Source: Levilactobacillus brevis ATCC 14869 = DSM 20054 (lineage in GTDB: Bacteria > Bacillota > Bacilli > Lactobacillales > Lactobacillaceae). From it: 64,000 bases of DNA. This document shows positions 7,734-17,279 of the stretch, one piece after another. The stretch is taken from positions 144,747-208,746 of the forward strand of contig NZ_AZCP01000004.1 of assembly GCF_001433855.1 (NCBI RefSeq), in the 5' to 3' direction. Each line of letters starts with the position of its first letter. Positions within the stretch are counted from its first letter, which is position 1. The notes below the pieces were generated by a model. It worked only from the letters and a program-made list of their open reading frames with translations. It was not told where the DNA came from and did not search any database. Position numbers and translations under genes: made by a program.

Positions 7734-8363
7734 AACATATAGGTAATCGGCTGCTGATAAGTTGACGATTATTTCTTCGTGGGCCGTGGTTTCCAAGTAG
7801 AGAAAATTCAGGTCTTCATCGCGACGAAGCAACCAAAGAGGCTGGTTAATTGTGAGGTGACAGTGTTGAAAATAAGCCACCAGACTGGGCGTTTCTAAAT
7901 AGCTGACCAGCTTGGTTGGGGTGCGATCACTTAGCTGGCTAAGGGGCATGACGGTAGCGTCATTGAGTAGATCAGTCGTCATATCCCCGCCAAAAGGACT
8001 TTGCTGAGGATGGTCCAGAAAGGTCGCTAGGGCGGTTACAGTTGGTGGTTCCAAAGTGTCAGCCATTTGCCACGCCTGTTCGGGAATTTGGCTTAAAGGT
8101 AGGTGCAAGTGCTGGGCTAAGAAGACCTCACAGAGGCGGTATTTATAAAGCAAGCGCGTCGCTAATTCTCGGCCTTGGTCGGTTAGCGTCACGCCGGTGT
8201 AGCGGTGACGATTAACCAGGCCACACTTTTGAAGTTGGCGCGTCATCTCGGTGACGGTGGCTGGCGAGACGTTAGCGAAGGCTATAATCTGTTTGTTACT
8301 CACCCGTGGTCGGGCAAAATTACATTCAGCAATGATTTTAAGATATGTATGGTGATTTAACAT
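7713..8363 (-). CDS. mntR: DtxR/MntR family metal-dependent regulator
   Basis: An N-terminal winged helix (YLKIIAECNFARPRVSNKQI, VSPATVTEMTRQLQKCGLVNR) is followed by the metal-binding dimerisation domain and a C-terminal SH3-like domain, 216 residues in all. This long form is typical of the MntR/ScaR regulators that repress Mn2+ importers when Mn2+ is sufficient. ATG 8363 is chosen over the upstream in-frame start because GGGGGGAG lies 9 nt before it. It lies 86 nt downstream of uspA, with a terminator between, and 0.9 kb from mntH, its likely target. Confidence 0.85.
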   Translation of the reverse strand: MLNHHTYLKIIAECNFARPRVSNKQIIAFANVSPATVTEMTRQLQKCGLVNRHRYTGVTLTDQGRELATRLLYKYRLCEVFLAQHLHLPLSQIPEQAWQMADTLEPPTVTALATFLDHPQQSPFGGDMTTDLLNDATVMPLSQLSDRTPTKLVSYLETPSLVAYFQHCHLTINQPLWLLRRDEDLNFLYLETTAHEEIIVNLSAADYLYVQKKPTN

Positions 8364-8394
8364 GGTGGTCACTCCCCCCAGAGCTAATGATGTT

Positions 8395-8446
8395 AAAAGC
8401 CCCACCAAACCGTCGCTAACGGGAGCGCTGGTTTGGTGGGGCTTTT
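8395..8446 (-). terminator. uspA terminator
   Basis: A 17-bp perfect stem (8395-8411 with 8430-8446) ends in TTTT and directly follows the uspA stop. mntR begins 32 nt beyond it. Confidence 0.85.
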
Positions 8447-8449
8447 AGC

Positions 8450-8887
8450 CTAACGGACGACGAGAACGGAAATTGGCGCGTACTTCGCCATGTAAGCGGC
8501 CTGACTTCCCAGATACTTTTTGGGTCCTTTTTTGGCCAGCGAGCCGACAATGAGGACTTCGGGTTTGATACTTGGAATGACCGTGTTCACGATCTCCTTA
8601 CCAGGATCGCCCTCGGCAATAACGGGGAAGACGTTCTCAACGCCTGCTTCATGCGCCTGTTGGACGTATTCGTTGACGTGTTCGACTAATTGGGCACGTT
8701 CACCGTGAATAAAGTCCTTACTCAGGGCTTCATAGACACTGCGGTCATCGCTTTCCAAAACGGAAACAATGTAGAGTTCCGCGTCTTCTAAGCGGGCCCG
8801 CTTAATCGCATACTTGAAGGCCAACTGTGAATCAGCCGAGTCATCGACCCCCACGAGGATTTTGGTAAAAATCTTCTTTTCAGTCAT
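8450..8887 (-). CDS. universal stress protein UspA family
   Basis: A 145-residue single-domain Usp protein. It has the ILVGVDDSADSQLAFKYA start and the ATP-binding G-2X-G-9X-G(S/T) region as VGSLAKKGPKKYLGSQAAYM. These cytosolic proteins bind ATP and help survival under acid and starvation stress. ATG 8887 lies 11 nt after AGGAG. The in-frame upstream extension lacks a ribosome site. A long structured leader precedes it. Confidence 0.88.
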   Translation of the reverse strand: MTEKKIFTKILVGVDDSADSQLAFKYAIKRARLEDAELYIVSVLESDDRSVYEALSKDFIHGERAQLVEHVNEYVQQAHEAGVENVFPVIAEGDPGKEIVNTVIPSIKPEVLIVGSLAKKGPKKYLGSQAAYMAKYAPISVLVVR

Positions 8888-9000
8888 AGATGGAGACACT
8901 CCTTTCGTATAGAAGCTGGGACGTGCACTTACTTGGCAGACCAAGCTTCAGGCGGTTTAGACAATCGCTGCAAGTTAAACCGTCTTCTTTTTTAATTTCT
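8888..9000 (-). ncRNA. structured leader of uspA (candidate Lacto-usp-type element)
   Basis: On the minus strand the uspA leader folds into one hairpin with arms GGTTTA/TAAACC (about 8951-8983) and a second nested one built on GAAG, CTTGG/CCAAG and CTTC (about 8912-8947). Rfam lists a motif, Lacto-usp, upstream of usp genes in lactic acid bacteria. The position fits, but I could not compare sequences. The first hairpin also carries a T-run on the plus strand. Confidence 0.3.
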
Positions 9001-9299
9001 CACTCCTAACGAAACAAGTCAAGCAAAATCCGTCTTCTTAAATAAAATTGTTCGGCCATAGTGGGATAAATTCGATTTTTTGCAAAAAATATTAAGGGAC
9101 ACAGAACTTTAATATTTAAATTTCATTAGCTGCCTAAGTCCTTGATATTACTGAGTTATAGTCAGATGATAAAAATTTTTGGAAGCAATTTTTTTGCTTA
9201 AATAATGGCTAAATAAACTTTTGTATGCCTAAAAAGTATTTTAAAATCATAAATTTTAATGTACAATGGGTCATGGATTTAAGGAAGGGAGTCTTAAAA
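9001..9299. promoter_or_regulatory. divergent uspA/mntH control region with possible MntR site
   Basis: AT-rich sequence. A partial dyad CTTTTGTATGCCTAAAAAG at 9218-9236 resembles DtxR/MntR boxes, and TACAAT at 9262-9267 may be the mntH -10. A small AAGCAA/TTGCTT hairpin lies at 9183-9199. No gene is visible. Confidence 0.4.
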
Positions 9300-10874
9300 T
9301 TGAGTGATAATGTTCAAAAGAAACACAAATTAATCTCCTATGCCAACGGGCGTTCGTTGGAGGAGATTAACGGTAGTGTGGCAGTTCCCAAAAATATCAG
9401 CTTCTGGAAAGCGTTGTTTATGTATTCCGGTCCGGGTGCCCTGGTAGCGGTGGGGTATATGGACCCAGGTAACTGGTCCACGTCAATTACTGGAGGCCAG
9501 AATTTCCAGTACTTACTAATGTCCATTATCTTGATTTCAAGTTTGATCGCGATGTTATTACAATACATGGCGGCTAAACTTGGGATCGTGAGTCAAATGG
9601 ACTTGGCCCAGGCCATCCGTGCCCGAACCAGTAAATCATTGGGGATTGTGTTATGGATTATGACAGAGTTTGCGATTATGGCGACGGATATTGCCGAAGT
9701 CATTGGGGCAGCGATTGCGCTGTATCTGCTATTCCATATTCCGTTAGTGATTGCGGTTTTCATTACAGTATTTGATGTCTTGCTATTATTGTTGCTAACG
9801 AAGATTGGTTTCCGTAAGATTGAAGCCATTGTGGTCTGCTTGATTTTAGTTATTTTGGTCGTCTTTGCTTACCAAGTTGCTTTGTCTAATCCTGATTGGG
9901 GTGGTGTTTTTGCCGGCTTGATTCCGAGCCCGAAGACGATTGCCTCAACTCCTCAAATCGGTGGTCAAACGCCAATTACTGGGGCACTTGGGATTATCGG
10001 GGCCACGGTAATGCCACATAATTTATATTTGCATTCGGCAATCTCGCAGACGCGGCAAATCAATCATGATGATGAGGAAGACGTTGCCCGGACGGTTCGG
10101 TTCTCCAGCTGGGATTCTAACATTCAGTTGACTTTGGCCTTCTTTGTTAACGCCTTGCTATTAATCATGGGAGTGGCCGTCTTCAAGAGTGGTGCGGTTA
10201 AAGATCCATCGTTCTTCGGCTTATTCCAGGCCCTATCTGATACCAATACCATGAGTAATGGGGTGTTGGCCGGCGTTGCTAAGACGGGAGCCTTATCAAC
10301 CTTGTTTGCGGTCGCTCTATTAGCTTCGGGTCAAAATTCCACGATTACTGGAACGTTGACGGGTCAAGTTATCATGGAAGGTTTTGTTCACATGCGGATG
10401 CCACTTTGGTTACGGCGGTTGGTTACGCGATTAATCTCGGTTATTCCCGTCTTGATCTGTGTCATGATGACCAGTGGTAAGAGTGCGATTGATGAACATA
10501 CCGCGTTAAATGATTTGATGAATAACTCGCAAGTCTTCTTAGCCTTCGCGTTGCCATTCTCGATGCTACCGTTATTGATGATGACGGATAGCAAGTTGGA
10601 AATGGGCGAGCGGTTTAAGAATTCGGCTTGGGTGAAGTGGCTCGGGTGGCTTTCCGTCTTGACTTTGACCGGGTTGAACTTGTATAACATGCCAGCCTCG
10701 ATTCAAGGTTTTTACGGCGATGGGATCACGGCTAGTGAAACAATGACCGCCGACGTGATTGCCTGGGTTCTGAATGCAGCGATTATTGCGCTGCTAGTCT
10801 GGACGATCTATGAATTACGTAAGGGAAATCGGCGGCTAGCACAAGCTGTCGCAGCTGATGGAAAAACTAATTAA
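9300..10874 (+). CDS. mntH: NRAMP divalent metal (Mn2+) transporter
   Basis: The 524-residue product has about 11 membrane helices and both NRAMP metal-site motifs: DPGN (about residue 55, in GYMDPGNWSTS) in helix 1 and MPHN (about residue 238) in helix 6. It imports Mn2+ with protons. Lactobacilli accumulate Mn2+ instead of using superoxide dismutase. TTG 9300 is preferred (MSDNVQKKHKLISYANG) because GGAAGGGAG lies 8 nt upstream. The listed ORF could open at 9225 without a ribosome site. The nearby DtxR regulator supports control by Mn2+. Confidence 0.93.
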   Translation: MSDNVQKKHKLISYANGRSLEEINGSVAVPKNISFWKALFMYSGPGALVAVGYMDPGNWSTSITGGQNFQYLLMSIILISSLIAMLLQYMAAKLGIVSQMDLAQAIRARTSKSLGIVLWIMTEFAIMATDIAEVIGAAIALYLLFHIPLVIAVFITVFDVLLLLLLTKIGFRKIEAIVVCLILVILVVFAYQVALSNPDWGGVFAGLIPSPKTIASTPQIGGQTPITGALGIIGATVMPHNLYLHSAISQTRQINHDDEEDVARTVRFSSWDSNIQLTLAFFVNALLLIMGVAVFKSGAVKDPSFFGLFQALSDTNTMSNGVLAGVAKTGALSTLFAVALLASGQNSTITGTLTGQVIMEGFVHMRMPLWLRRLVTRLISVIPVLICVMMTSGKSAIDEHTALNDLMNNSQVFLAFALPFSMLPLLMMTDSKLEMGERFKNSAWVKWLGWLSVLTLTGLNLYNMPASIQGFYGDGITASETMTADVIAWVLNAAIIALLVWTIYELRKGNRRLAQAVAADGKTN

Positions 10875-10891
10875 ATAGGTAAGATTAAGGC

Positions 10892-10926
10892 AAAAGGACT
10901 GTCGCGGCTGGCGACAGTCCTTTTTG
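10892..10926 (+). terminator. mntH terminator
   Basis: A 14-bp stem (AAAAGGACTGTCGC at 10892-10905 with 10911-10924) is followed by T residues. Confidence 0.9.
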
Positions 10927-11007
10927 TCGTTAAGTAAGAAAGCGATGGACGGTAATTTGGTGGATTAAGTAATAATCCTAAAAAATGATTGCACTGATTT
11001 AAAAATA

Positions 11008-11036
11008 TGGACAGTCTTAGTCGACCCTGCTATAAT
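11008..11036 (+). promoter_or_regulatory. promoter of lectin/WxL gene 1
   Basis: TGGACA (11008-11013) and TATAAT (11031-11036) are 17 bp apart, giving a leader of about 127 nt before the GTG start. Confidence 0.75.
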
Positions 11037-11042
11037 ATTGAA

Positions 11043-11169
11043 TGCATAAAGTTGAGATAGTAAAATAGCCAAACTCTGTGGGGAAAGCAAACACCGTATG
11101 ATTGGCTTAATACCGCGGCCTACAGCCGAACAGCAAAATTGACTTACGCGTTAGAAAAGGGGAAATAAC
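11043..11169 (+). promoter_or_regulatory. structured 5' leader of lectin/WxL gene 1
   Basis: Within the leader, TAGCCAA near 11069 can pair with TTGGCTTA near 11104 around a GTGGGGAAAGCAAACACC segment. The elements GTGGGGA and TGGCTTAAT recur in the leader of the second WxL operon (50421-50466). Whether this is a riboswitch or shared ancestry is unknown. Confidence 0.35.
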
Positions 11170-13338
11170 GTGACTTTTAAGAAAAACAGAAGACGTTTAT
11201 ACATGTTAATGATGATAACTGTTATCTTGGTCAGTGGTTGGCTGATGTTGAAACCACAGCCAGCGTATGCGGTTGATACAGATGGTGGTCTAGCTAAGGG
11301 ACTGGCTAAGGTGCCCCAAGGGTTACCGCTATCCAAGTATTTTACTATAGGAACTAATTCGGCTAAACAAGTAAAAGTGATGGCGCCCACGGGTGGTTCG
11401 GCCGTCAATACCGAGGTCGTGAAGCTAACAGATGGCGGTGATCAAAGTGCCTCTATTTGGTCGAATGATGATTTTGACTTTAATTTGAACGCAGACCAAA
11501 CGGCGTCAATGTGGTTATACTTTGGTACCAAGGGCGGAACAACGGCGACGGCCAATAGTGCCGGCGATGGCATGGCCTTTGTTTTACAAAATGGGAGTAC
11601 GTCTGTAACGCCAGATTATGGGACCGTTAGTGCCGGTGAGACGCTGGGTGTTTGGGGTGTCGATACAGCTGGAACCAATAACCTACCAGCAACAGTGTCG
11701 GGCAAGGCAATTCCTAACAGTTGGGCGCTGGAGTTTGATACGTACTTGAATAATACGACGACTTTTGATGGAACGGGACAGGCCAGTTCTTTTGATGCAG
11801 ACACCAGTGGTGGCACGTTAGCCAATCCCCATATTGCCTCTAATTATCCGGGGGACGCTGGTAGTTACACGATGCAAAAGAAATCAAATGGGGCGATCTT
11901 TTTTCCGAAAACTAGATATTATGCGACGTTAAATCATAAGGGGGTACTTCAGGGGTCCGATTTCCGTTATCTGGCTGATGGTAATTGGCATCATTTGACG
12001 ATTCATTATAATCACACAACCAAGGCCATGACGTACACTTTCAATGATAAAAATCCGGATACCGGAGTGTCGCAGACTGGCCAATCAGCAACGGTTACCT
12101 TAGATCCGACCAAATTTAAGTCAAGTACGGGTAAGCTGCGGTGGGGATTTACGAGCTCAACGGGATATTACTGGGAACCTAACTTGGTCGCTTTTGAAAA
12201 GATTCCGGACCTCGTGAATGCTGATGCTACAGTGACCATGACCGATGTAACGAAAAATAAACCAATTAATGCGGGAGACACCATTAATGGTAATGATCAC
12301 GTAAAATTGGCGTATCAATTAGACTATAAGAGCGGTAGCACCGATTGGGAAGATATTGTCGCGGATCTTGACTTGCCAACGGGACTAACCTACCAGTCGG
12401 CGAAGATTGATTACACTACCGGAGCGAGTGAAACGGTCGACCTATCCGGTTTATCCGGTCAGGAACTGTCTCATAAATTGGGACACGCACTCAATGAAGG
12501 AAACCATCAGGCGGTGCTGACACTAACGGGGACGGCAAATAATGAAACAACTTCTGTGGATAATGCAACTAGTCAATTTCGGGGCACCCAAGCAGTAGTG
12601 CAGGCCACGACCAATAACTTTGAGATTAAGCAGGCTGACCTGAAATTAACGCCAACAAGTGATAGTCAAGGTGTTAGTAGTGGGCAGGATGCGAAGGTGA
12701 CAGGGATCATTAGTGCGGCTAATAAGACGTTGGTGAACAATGAGTTAACGGTTCACGCCACGCTTAACGGTACAGCCTTAGCGGATACGAAGTTGACGGG
12801 AAATGGTAGTGATGGGGCCTTCACCATAACTGTACCTGCGGCTAAGTTAAATAACGGCGCGAATACATTGGCCTTATCAGCGTCTGACGCGGATGGGGTG
12901 ACGTCGAATGAAGCAACTGTGATCTTAACGGTTGGTAGTCTACAGTTTACTCAGGTCAGTGGGGATGCCATATTTAGTGGCGAACTCACGGGACAAACAA
13001 TGGCGTACCAGCGCAACGGTAATCTTGATATTCAGATTTCAGATACCCGACGTAAGGGAGCGGAGTGGCAGTTGCTGGTTAGTACCACGCCCCTAACCGA
13101 TCAGACAGGCAAGGATTTGGCAGGCAACTTAATTTACGTGAGTGATAATCAGACACTGACGTTGAGTAGTGCAGGGCAAGCCGTTCTTACCCATGTCAAT
13201 ACGGGAAGTAATATCAAGACAGATGTGACTAGCGACTGGACGGCTAATCAGGGACTCTTACTGCAAACGAGAAGTGATGCGACTCCTGGCCAATATACGG
13301 GCGAGGTTACGTGGACGCTACAAAACACGGTTGAATAA
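11170..13338 (+). CDS. secreted L-type lectin with C-terminal WxL domain
   Basis: The 722-residue protein has a signal peptide (about 1-34, ending in PAYA). An L-type legume-lectin-like domain covers about 40-350 (IWSNDDFDFNL, ASMWLYFG, GDGMAFVLQN, WALEFDTYLN, GNWHHLTIHY, LRWGFTSSTG). Ig-like and bacterial adhesion repeats follow, then a C-terminal WxL-type region with WQL at about 628 and a final YTGEVTWTLQN. WxL domains bind peptidoglycan non-covalently, and the lectin domain suggests adhesion to glycans of host, plant or partner cells. GTG 11170 follows AAAGGGG by 8 nt. A paralogue lies at 51139-53286. Confidence 0.88.
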   Translation: MTFKKNRRRLYMLMMITVILVSGWLMLKPQPAYAVDTDGGLAKGLAKVPQGLPLSKYFTIGTNSAKQVKVMAPTGGSAVNTEVVKLTDGGDQSASIWSNDDFDFNLNADQTASMWLYFGTKGGTTATANSAGDGMAFVLQNGSTSVTPDYGTVSAGETLGVWGVDTAGTNNLPATVSGKAIPNSWALEFDTYLNNTTTFDGTGQASSFDADTSGGTLANPHIASNYPGDAGSYTMQKKSNGAIFFPKTRYYATLNHKGVLQGSDFRYLADGNWHHLTIHYNHTTKAMTYTFNDKNPDTGVSQTGQSATVTLDPTKFKSSTGKLRWGFTSSTGYYWEPNLVAFEKIPDLVNADATVTMTDVTKNKPINAGDTINGNDHVKLAYQLDYKSGSTDWEDIVADLDLPTGLTYQSAKIDYTTGASETVDLSGLSGQELSHKLGHALNEGNHQAVLTLTGTANNETTSVDNATSQFRGTQAVVQATTNNFEIKQADLKLTPTSDSQGVSSGQDAKVTGIISAANKTLVNNELTVHATLNGTALADTKLTGNGSDGAFTITVPAAKLNNGANTLALSASDADGVTSNEATVILTVGSLQFTQVSGDAIFSGELTGQTMAYQRNGNLDIQISDTRRKGAEWQLLVSTTPLTDQTGKDLAGNLIYVSDNQTLTLSSAGQAVLTHVNTGSNIKTDVTSDWTANQGLLLQTRSDATPGQYTGEVTWTLQNTVE

Positions 13339-13347
13339 TCTGATAGT

Positions 13348-13398
13348 ATCAAAAAGCACAGTCAAAACGGCTAGTTCCGTTAGACTGTGCTTTTTGAT
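13348..13398. terminator. bidirectional terminator lectin/guaC
   Basis: A 16-bp stem (13348-13363 with 13383-13398) has A5/T5 tracts on both sides and separates two convergent genes. Confidence 0.9.
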
Positions 13399-13399
13399 A

Positions 13400-14386
13400 T
13401 CAATAATTATCGCCATTTAGAATGGAGCTTTTAACAATGACGTAATCCACCGTGCGAATGTCCAGCAGATTGCGGCCACCGGCATAGGAAATGGCAGATT
13501 GTAAATCCTCTTCCATCGCGGTGAGCGTCTGGTCGATGTCCCCACGGTAAGGTACCAACATTTGCTTACCTTCAACGTTGCGGTAGGCGCCCTTTTGTTT
13601 TTCAGAAGCGGACCCCCAGTATTGTTTGAAAGTCCGACCGTCAATCGTTAGTAGACTACCGGGTGACTGTTCGTGACCAGCTAACATGGAGCCAATCATG
13701 ACCATGTTGGCACCGAAGCGAATGGACTTGGCAATGTCGCCGTTGTAGCGAATCCCGCCATCAGCGACAATCGGTTTCCGGGCAGCCTTGGCGCACAAGC
13801 GCACGGCCGCTAACTGCCACCCCCCGGTACCGAATCCAGTTTTAAGCTTGGTAATGCAAGCTTTACCGGGGCCAATCCCGACCTTAGTGGCATCGGCGCC
13901 GGCATTTTCCAATTCACGAACGGCTTCCGGTGTGCCCACATTGCCGGCAATTACAAAGCTATTCGGTAATTGCTGCTTAATATGGTGAATCATCCGAATT
14001 ACGGCGTCGCTGTGACCGTGGGCAATGTCAATCGTGATGTATTCAGGCGTTAAGCCGGCCGTAGCCAGTTCATCGATGAAGGCAACTTCTTCGGGTTTGA
14101 CGCCCACACTAATGGACGCAAAGAGTGACTTGGCTTGCATCCGTTCAATGAAGCCCCGGCGATCCTTGGGCTGAAAACGATGCATAACGTAGAAATAATC
14201 GTGTTCAGCTAACCAGATCGCTAATGGTTCATTGATGACGGTTTCCATGTTAGCGGGAACCACGGGGATCTTAAAGTGCCGGGGGCCGAATTCAATACTG
14301 GTATCGGCTTCACTGCGGCTATCAATGATACATTTGTTGGGAACGAGTTGAATATCTTCATAATCAAATACTTCAGCAGGGTGCAT
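13400..14386 (-). CDS. guaC: GMP reductase
   Basis: GuaC reduces GMP to IMP with NADPH, returning guanine nucleotides to the common pool. The IMPDH/GMPR barrel is complete: the catalytic-cysteine loop reads [11 protein letters not shown], with [13 protein letters not shown] phosphate binding and no CBS insert. The 328-residue length fits the bacterial GuaC2 type. ATG 14386 is preferred over TTG 14392. It follows purA by 24 nt on the same strand, so both are probably one transcript that steers IMP toward AMP. Confidence 0.95.
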   Translation of the reverse strand: MHPAEVFDYEDIQLVPNKCIIDSRSEADTSIEFGPRHFKIPVVPANMETVINEPLAIWLAEHDYFYVMHRFQPKDRRGFIERMQAKSLFASISVGVKPEEVAFIDELATAGLTPEYITIDIAHGHSDAVIRMIHHIKQQLPNSFVIAGNVGTPEAVRELENAGADATKVGIGPGKACITKLKTGFGTGGWQLAAVRLCAKAARKPIVADGGIRYNGDIAKSIRFGANMVMIGSMLAGHEQSPGSLLTIDGRTFKQYWGSASEKQKGAYRNVEGKQMLVPYRGDIDQTLTAMEEDLQSAISYAGGRNLLDIRTVDYVIVKSSILNGDNY

Positions 14387-14410
14387 GAGCAATCACTCTT
14401 TCATTAAAGT

Positions 14411-15697
14411 TTAGGCGTTCCAGACATCTTGTAAAATATTCGTTTGTTCACGGTCGGGTCCGACAGATAGGGTGGCAATTTCCACACCGACCAATTCTGC
14501 CAGCCGCTTAACGTAGGTTTGGGCATTAGCTGGTAATTCGGCGACTGACCGGCAGTGGGTGATGTCTTCGTCCCACCCCGGAAGTTCCTCATAAACGGGC
14601 TGACATGCGTCAAGGTCCACTAGGCTAGCAGGGTAATGGTAAATGGTCTCACCGTTTAGCTGGTAAGCCTTGCAGATCTTAACTGTTTTGAGGCCGGTTA
14701 AGACATCTAAACAGTTGAGTGATAGGGTCGTCAAGCCAGATACCCGCTTAGCATGCCGGAGAACCACGCTATCGAACCAACCGATCCGACGTGGTCGTTT
14801 AGTAACCGTCCCGTATTCGTGACCCGTTTCGCGGATAGTATCGCCAATTTCGTCAAAGAGTTCAGTTGGGAATGGACCATCGCCAACCCGAGAAGTATAG
14901 GCTTTGCAGACACCGACAACGTGGTCGATCTTAGTTGGTCCGACGCCAGAACCAATGGTTACGCCACCAGCAACGGGGTTTGAGGACGTGACGAAGGGAT
15001 ACGTTCCGTGGTCAATATCCAACATGACCCCTTGGGCCCCTTCGAAAAGAACATTTTTGCCGGCATCTAACGCGTCATTGATGACAACGGATGTATCAGT
15101 CACGTAGCCCTTGAGCTGTTGCCCTAAAGCGTAGTAAGTTTCAAAAATATCGTCATAGTTTAGTGGTTCTTCATCATATAGTTTGGTGAGCACCTTGTTT
15201 TTTTCAATCAGGTTTTGGTGTAGCTTTTCCGCAAAGATATCGTGGTCCAAGAGATCCGCTACCCGAATGCCAATTCGTTCGGCCTTATCCATGTAAGCAG
15301 GGCCGATTCCTTTATTGGTGGTGCCAATCTTGCTGGCCTTAGCCTTTTCTTGCGCTTGGTCCAATAAGATATGGTATGGCAAGATAACGTGAGCACGGTC
15401 AGAAATCCGTAAATTATCCGTGGCAACGCCATTATCGTGGAGGTAGGTGAGTTCTTCAATCAGCGATTGCGGATTCAAGACGACCCCGTTACCGATAACA
15501 CTGGTTTTGTCGGCATAAAAGATACCGGATGGAATTAAGCGTAATTTGAACGTTTGACCATTGAAGACAATGGTGTGGCCCGCGTTGTCACCGCCTTGGT
15601 AGCGGGCAATGACATCAGCCTTCTCACTTAGAAAATCCGTGATCTTTCCTTTTCCTTCATCGCCCCATTGACTACCAACTACTACTGTTGATGACAT
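14411..15697 (-). CDS. purA: adenylosuccinate synthetase
   Basis: PurA condenses IMP and aspartate with GTP in the first step to AMP. The GTP-binding signature [11 protein letters not shown] is at residues 7-17, followed by the catalytic GDNAGHT motif. The 428-residue length is standard. ATG 15697 ([12 protein letters not shown]) follows GAGGTG by 7 nt. An upstream in-frame extension to 15736 is not needed. It diverges from purB, which performs the next step, and shares PurBox-bearing control DNA with it. Confidence 0.97.
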   Translation of the reverse strand: MSSTVVVGSQWGDEGKGKITDFLSEKADVIARYQGGDNAGHTIVFNGQTFKLRLIPSGIFYADKTSVIGNGVVLNPQSLIEELTYLHDNGVATDNLRISDRAHVILPYHILLDQAQEKAKASKIGTTNKGIGPAYMDKAERIGIRVADLLDHDIFAEKLHQNLIEKNKVLTKLYDEEPLNYDDIFETYYALGQQLKGYVTDTSVVINDALDAGKNVLFEGAQGVMLDIDHGTYPFVTSSNPVAGGVTIGSGVGPTKIDHVVGVCKAYTSRVGDGPFPTELFDEIGDTIRETGHEYGTVTKRPRRIGWFDSVVLRHAKRVSGLTTLSLNCLDVLTGLKTVKICKAYQLNGETIYHYPASLVDLDACQPVYEELPGWDEDITHCRSVAELPANAQTYVKRLAELVGVEIATLSVGPDREQTNILQDVWNA

Positions 15698-15748
15698 TGC
15701 AAACACCTCATCGTTTATTATTACTGAGCCGAACACCCAGCAAGAATT

Positions 15749-15777
15749 AGTGTACCAAGTTCGGAATTAAAAATCAA
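15749..15777 (-). promoter_or_regulatory. purA promoter with PurBox in its spacer
   Basis: On the minus strand, -35 TTGATT (15772-15777) and -10 TACACT (15749-15754) are 17 bp apart. Between them lies AATTCCGAACTT (15757-15768), a near-perfect PurBox (AWWWCCGAACWWT). Confidence 0.75.
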
Positions 15778-15780
15778 CCT

Positions 15781-15794
15781 AAAAGCGAACTATT
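15781..15794 (+). promoter_or_regulatory. second PurBox-like site
   Basis: AAAAGCGAACTATT differs from the PurBox consensus at one core base. It lies inverted to and 12 bp from the first box, the paired arrangement used by PurR. Confidence 0.5.
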
Positions 15795-15931
15795 TTTTGA
15801 ATTAGGCGTCTTAAAGTTCTGATAATTGCGGATAGAAACAAATAAAACCGGAAACTTACACCGATATTAATAGCAATTGTGGGATGTTCTATGTTATGAT
15901 ATTTACCGGATAATCATGATAAATAACCATT

Positions 15932-15945
15932 AATGTTCGTTTTTT
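15932..15945 (-). promoter_or_regulatory. third PurBox-like site, before purB
   Basis: On the minus strand AAAAAACGAACATT differs from the PurBox core at one base. It is 26 bp upstream of purB, downstream of a TATGAT (15895-15900) that may be the purB -10. Confidence 0.45.
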
Positions 15946-15970
15946 AATGCATAATTAGGAGGAAATCGTG

Positions 15971-17269
15971 ATGTTGGAACGGTATACGCGACCAGAGATG
16001 GGTCAGATTTGGTCATTAGAAAATCAATACGCGTCCTGGTTGGCAGTTGAGATTGCTATTGACGAGGCGTGGGCAAAGTTGGGAGAGGTTCCAGTTGCCG
16101 ATGCCCAGAAGATTCGGGCAAATGCGCGGTTTGATGTTGAACGGATTGCGGAGATTGAGGCCGTAACGCACCATGATATGGTAGCTTTTACGCGGAATGT
16201 TTCTGAATCTTTAGGTGCTGAACGAAAGTGGATTCACTTCGGCGTGACGAGTACGGATGTCGTTGATACGGCACAAGGGTATCGTTTAAAGCAGGCTAAT
16301 GCCGTTTTACGAGCAGATATCGTGACGCTAATTGCGACACTTAAAAATCTGGCACTAACCTATAAAGAGACGGTCATGATTGGTCGCACCCATGGCGTTC
16401 AAGCGGAACCCACGACTTTTGGTTTGAAAATTGCTCGGTGGTATGCCGAGATGCAACGGAATTTAGAGCGATTTGATCGGGCAGCCGCTGGTGTGGAAAC
16501 CGGGAAAATCAGTGGGGCCGTGGGGACGTTTGCGAATGTACCACCGGAAGTTGAAGCGGCGGTCTGTGAGCAACTGGGAATCAGTGCCCAGCCCATTGCT
16601 AGTCAAGTGCTGCCACGAGACTTGCATGCGGACTACGTGGCAACCTTAGCCTTAATTGGAACGAGTATTGAAGAATTTGCGACGGAGATTCGTAGCCTTC
16701 AGCGTTCTGAAATTCATGAAGTTGAAGAGCATTTCAATCCCGGACAAAAGGGCTCATCGGCGATGCCTCATAAACGTAATCCGATTGGCTCGGAAAATGT
16801 TACCGGGTTGGCGCGGGTCTTACGGGGCACGGTCGTGACGGCGTATGAAAATGTCAGCCTTTGGCATGAACGCGACATTTCGCATTCATCGGCTGAACGG
16901 ATGATCTTACCAGAAAGTACGACGCTACTGGATTACATGCTCAGTCGCTTTAATCGGATTTTGACCAATCTAGATGTCTTTCCTGAGACGATGAAAGCTA
17001 ACATGAATCGGACCTATGGCCTGATTTATAGTCAACGCCTGTTATTGAAGTTGATTGAAAGCGGATTGAGTCGGGAAGCGGCTTATGATTTGGTGCAGCC
17101 ATTGACAGCTCAAGCGTGGGATGAACAACGGCAATTCCGGCCACTGGTGGAAGCCAATACCGAGATTACGGCCCGTCTAACACCGGCTCAAATTGATGAT
17201 GCGTTTGATTATCATTATCACTTGCGTCGCGTGGATGAGATTTTTAAACGGCTAGGCTTGCTCAATTAG
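15971..17269 (+). CDS. purB: adenylosuccinate lyase
   Basis: PurB cleaves adenylosuccinate to AMP and fumarate and SAICAR to AICAR. The fumarase-superfamily signature GSSAMPHKRNP is at about residues 261-271, the TSTDVVDT strand and RTHGVQAEPTTFG loop are intact, and the 432-residue length is standard. AGGAGG lies 8 nt before ATG 15971. A GTG at 15968 is in frame but less well spaced. It diverges from purA-guaC. Confidence 0.97.
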   Translation: MLERYTRPEMGQIWSLENQYASWLAVEIAIDEAWAKLGEVPVADAQKIRANARFDVERIAEIEAVTHHDMVAFTRNVSESLGAERKWIHFGVTSTDVVDTAQGYRLKQANAVLRADIVTLIATLKNLALTYKETVMIGRTHGVQAEPTTFGLKIARWYAEMQRNLERFDRAAAGVETGKISGAVGTFANVPPEVEAAVCEQLGISAQPIASQVLPRDLHADYVATLALIGTSIEEFATEIRSLQRSEIHEVEEHFNPGQKGSSAMPHKRNPIGSENVTGLARVLRGTVVTAYENVSLWHERDISHSSAERMILPESTTLLDYMLSRFNRILTNLDVFPETMKANMNRTYGLIYSQRLLLKLIESGLSREAAYDLVQPLTAQAWDEQRQFRPLVEANTEITARLTPAQIDDAFDYHYHLRRVDEIFKRLGLLN

Positions 17270-17279
17270 AAAATATGTA

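Noticed and set aside
13417..13644. Minus-strand 75-codon ORF within guaC
   Set aside because: It is a frame shadow of GMP reductase, which is intact through its catalytic cysteine.
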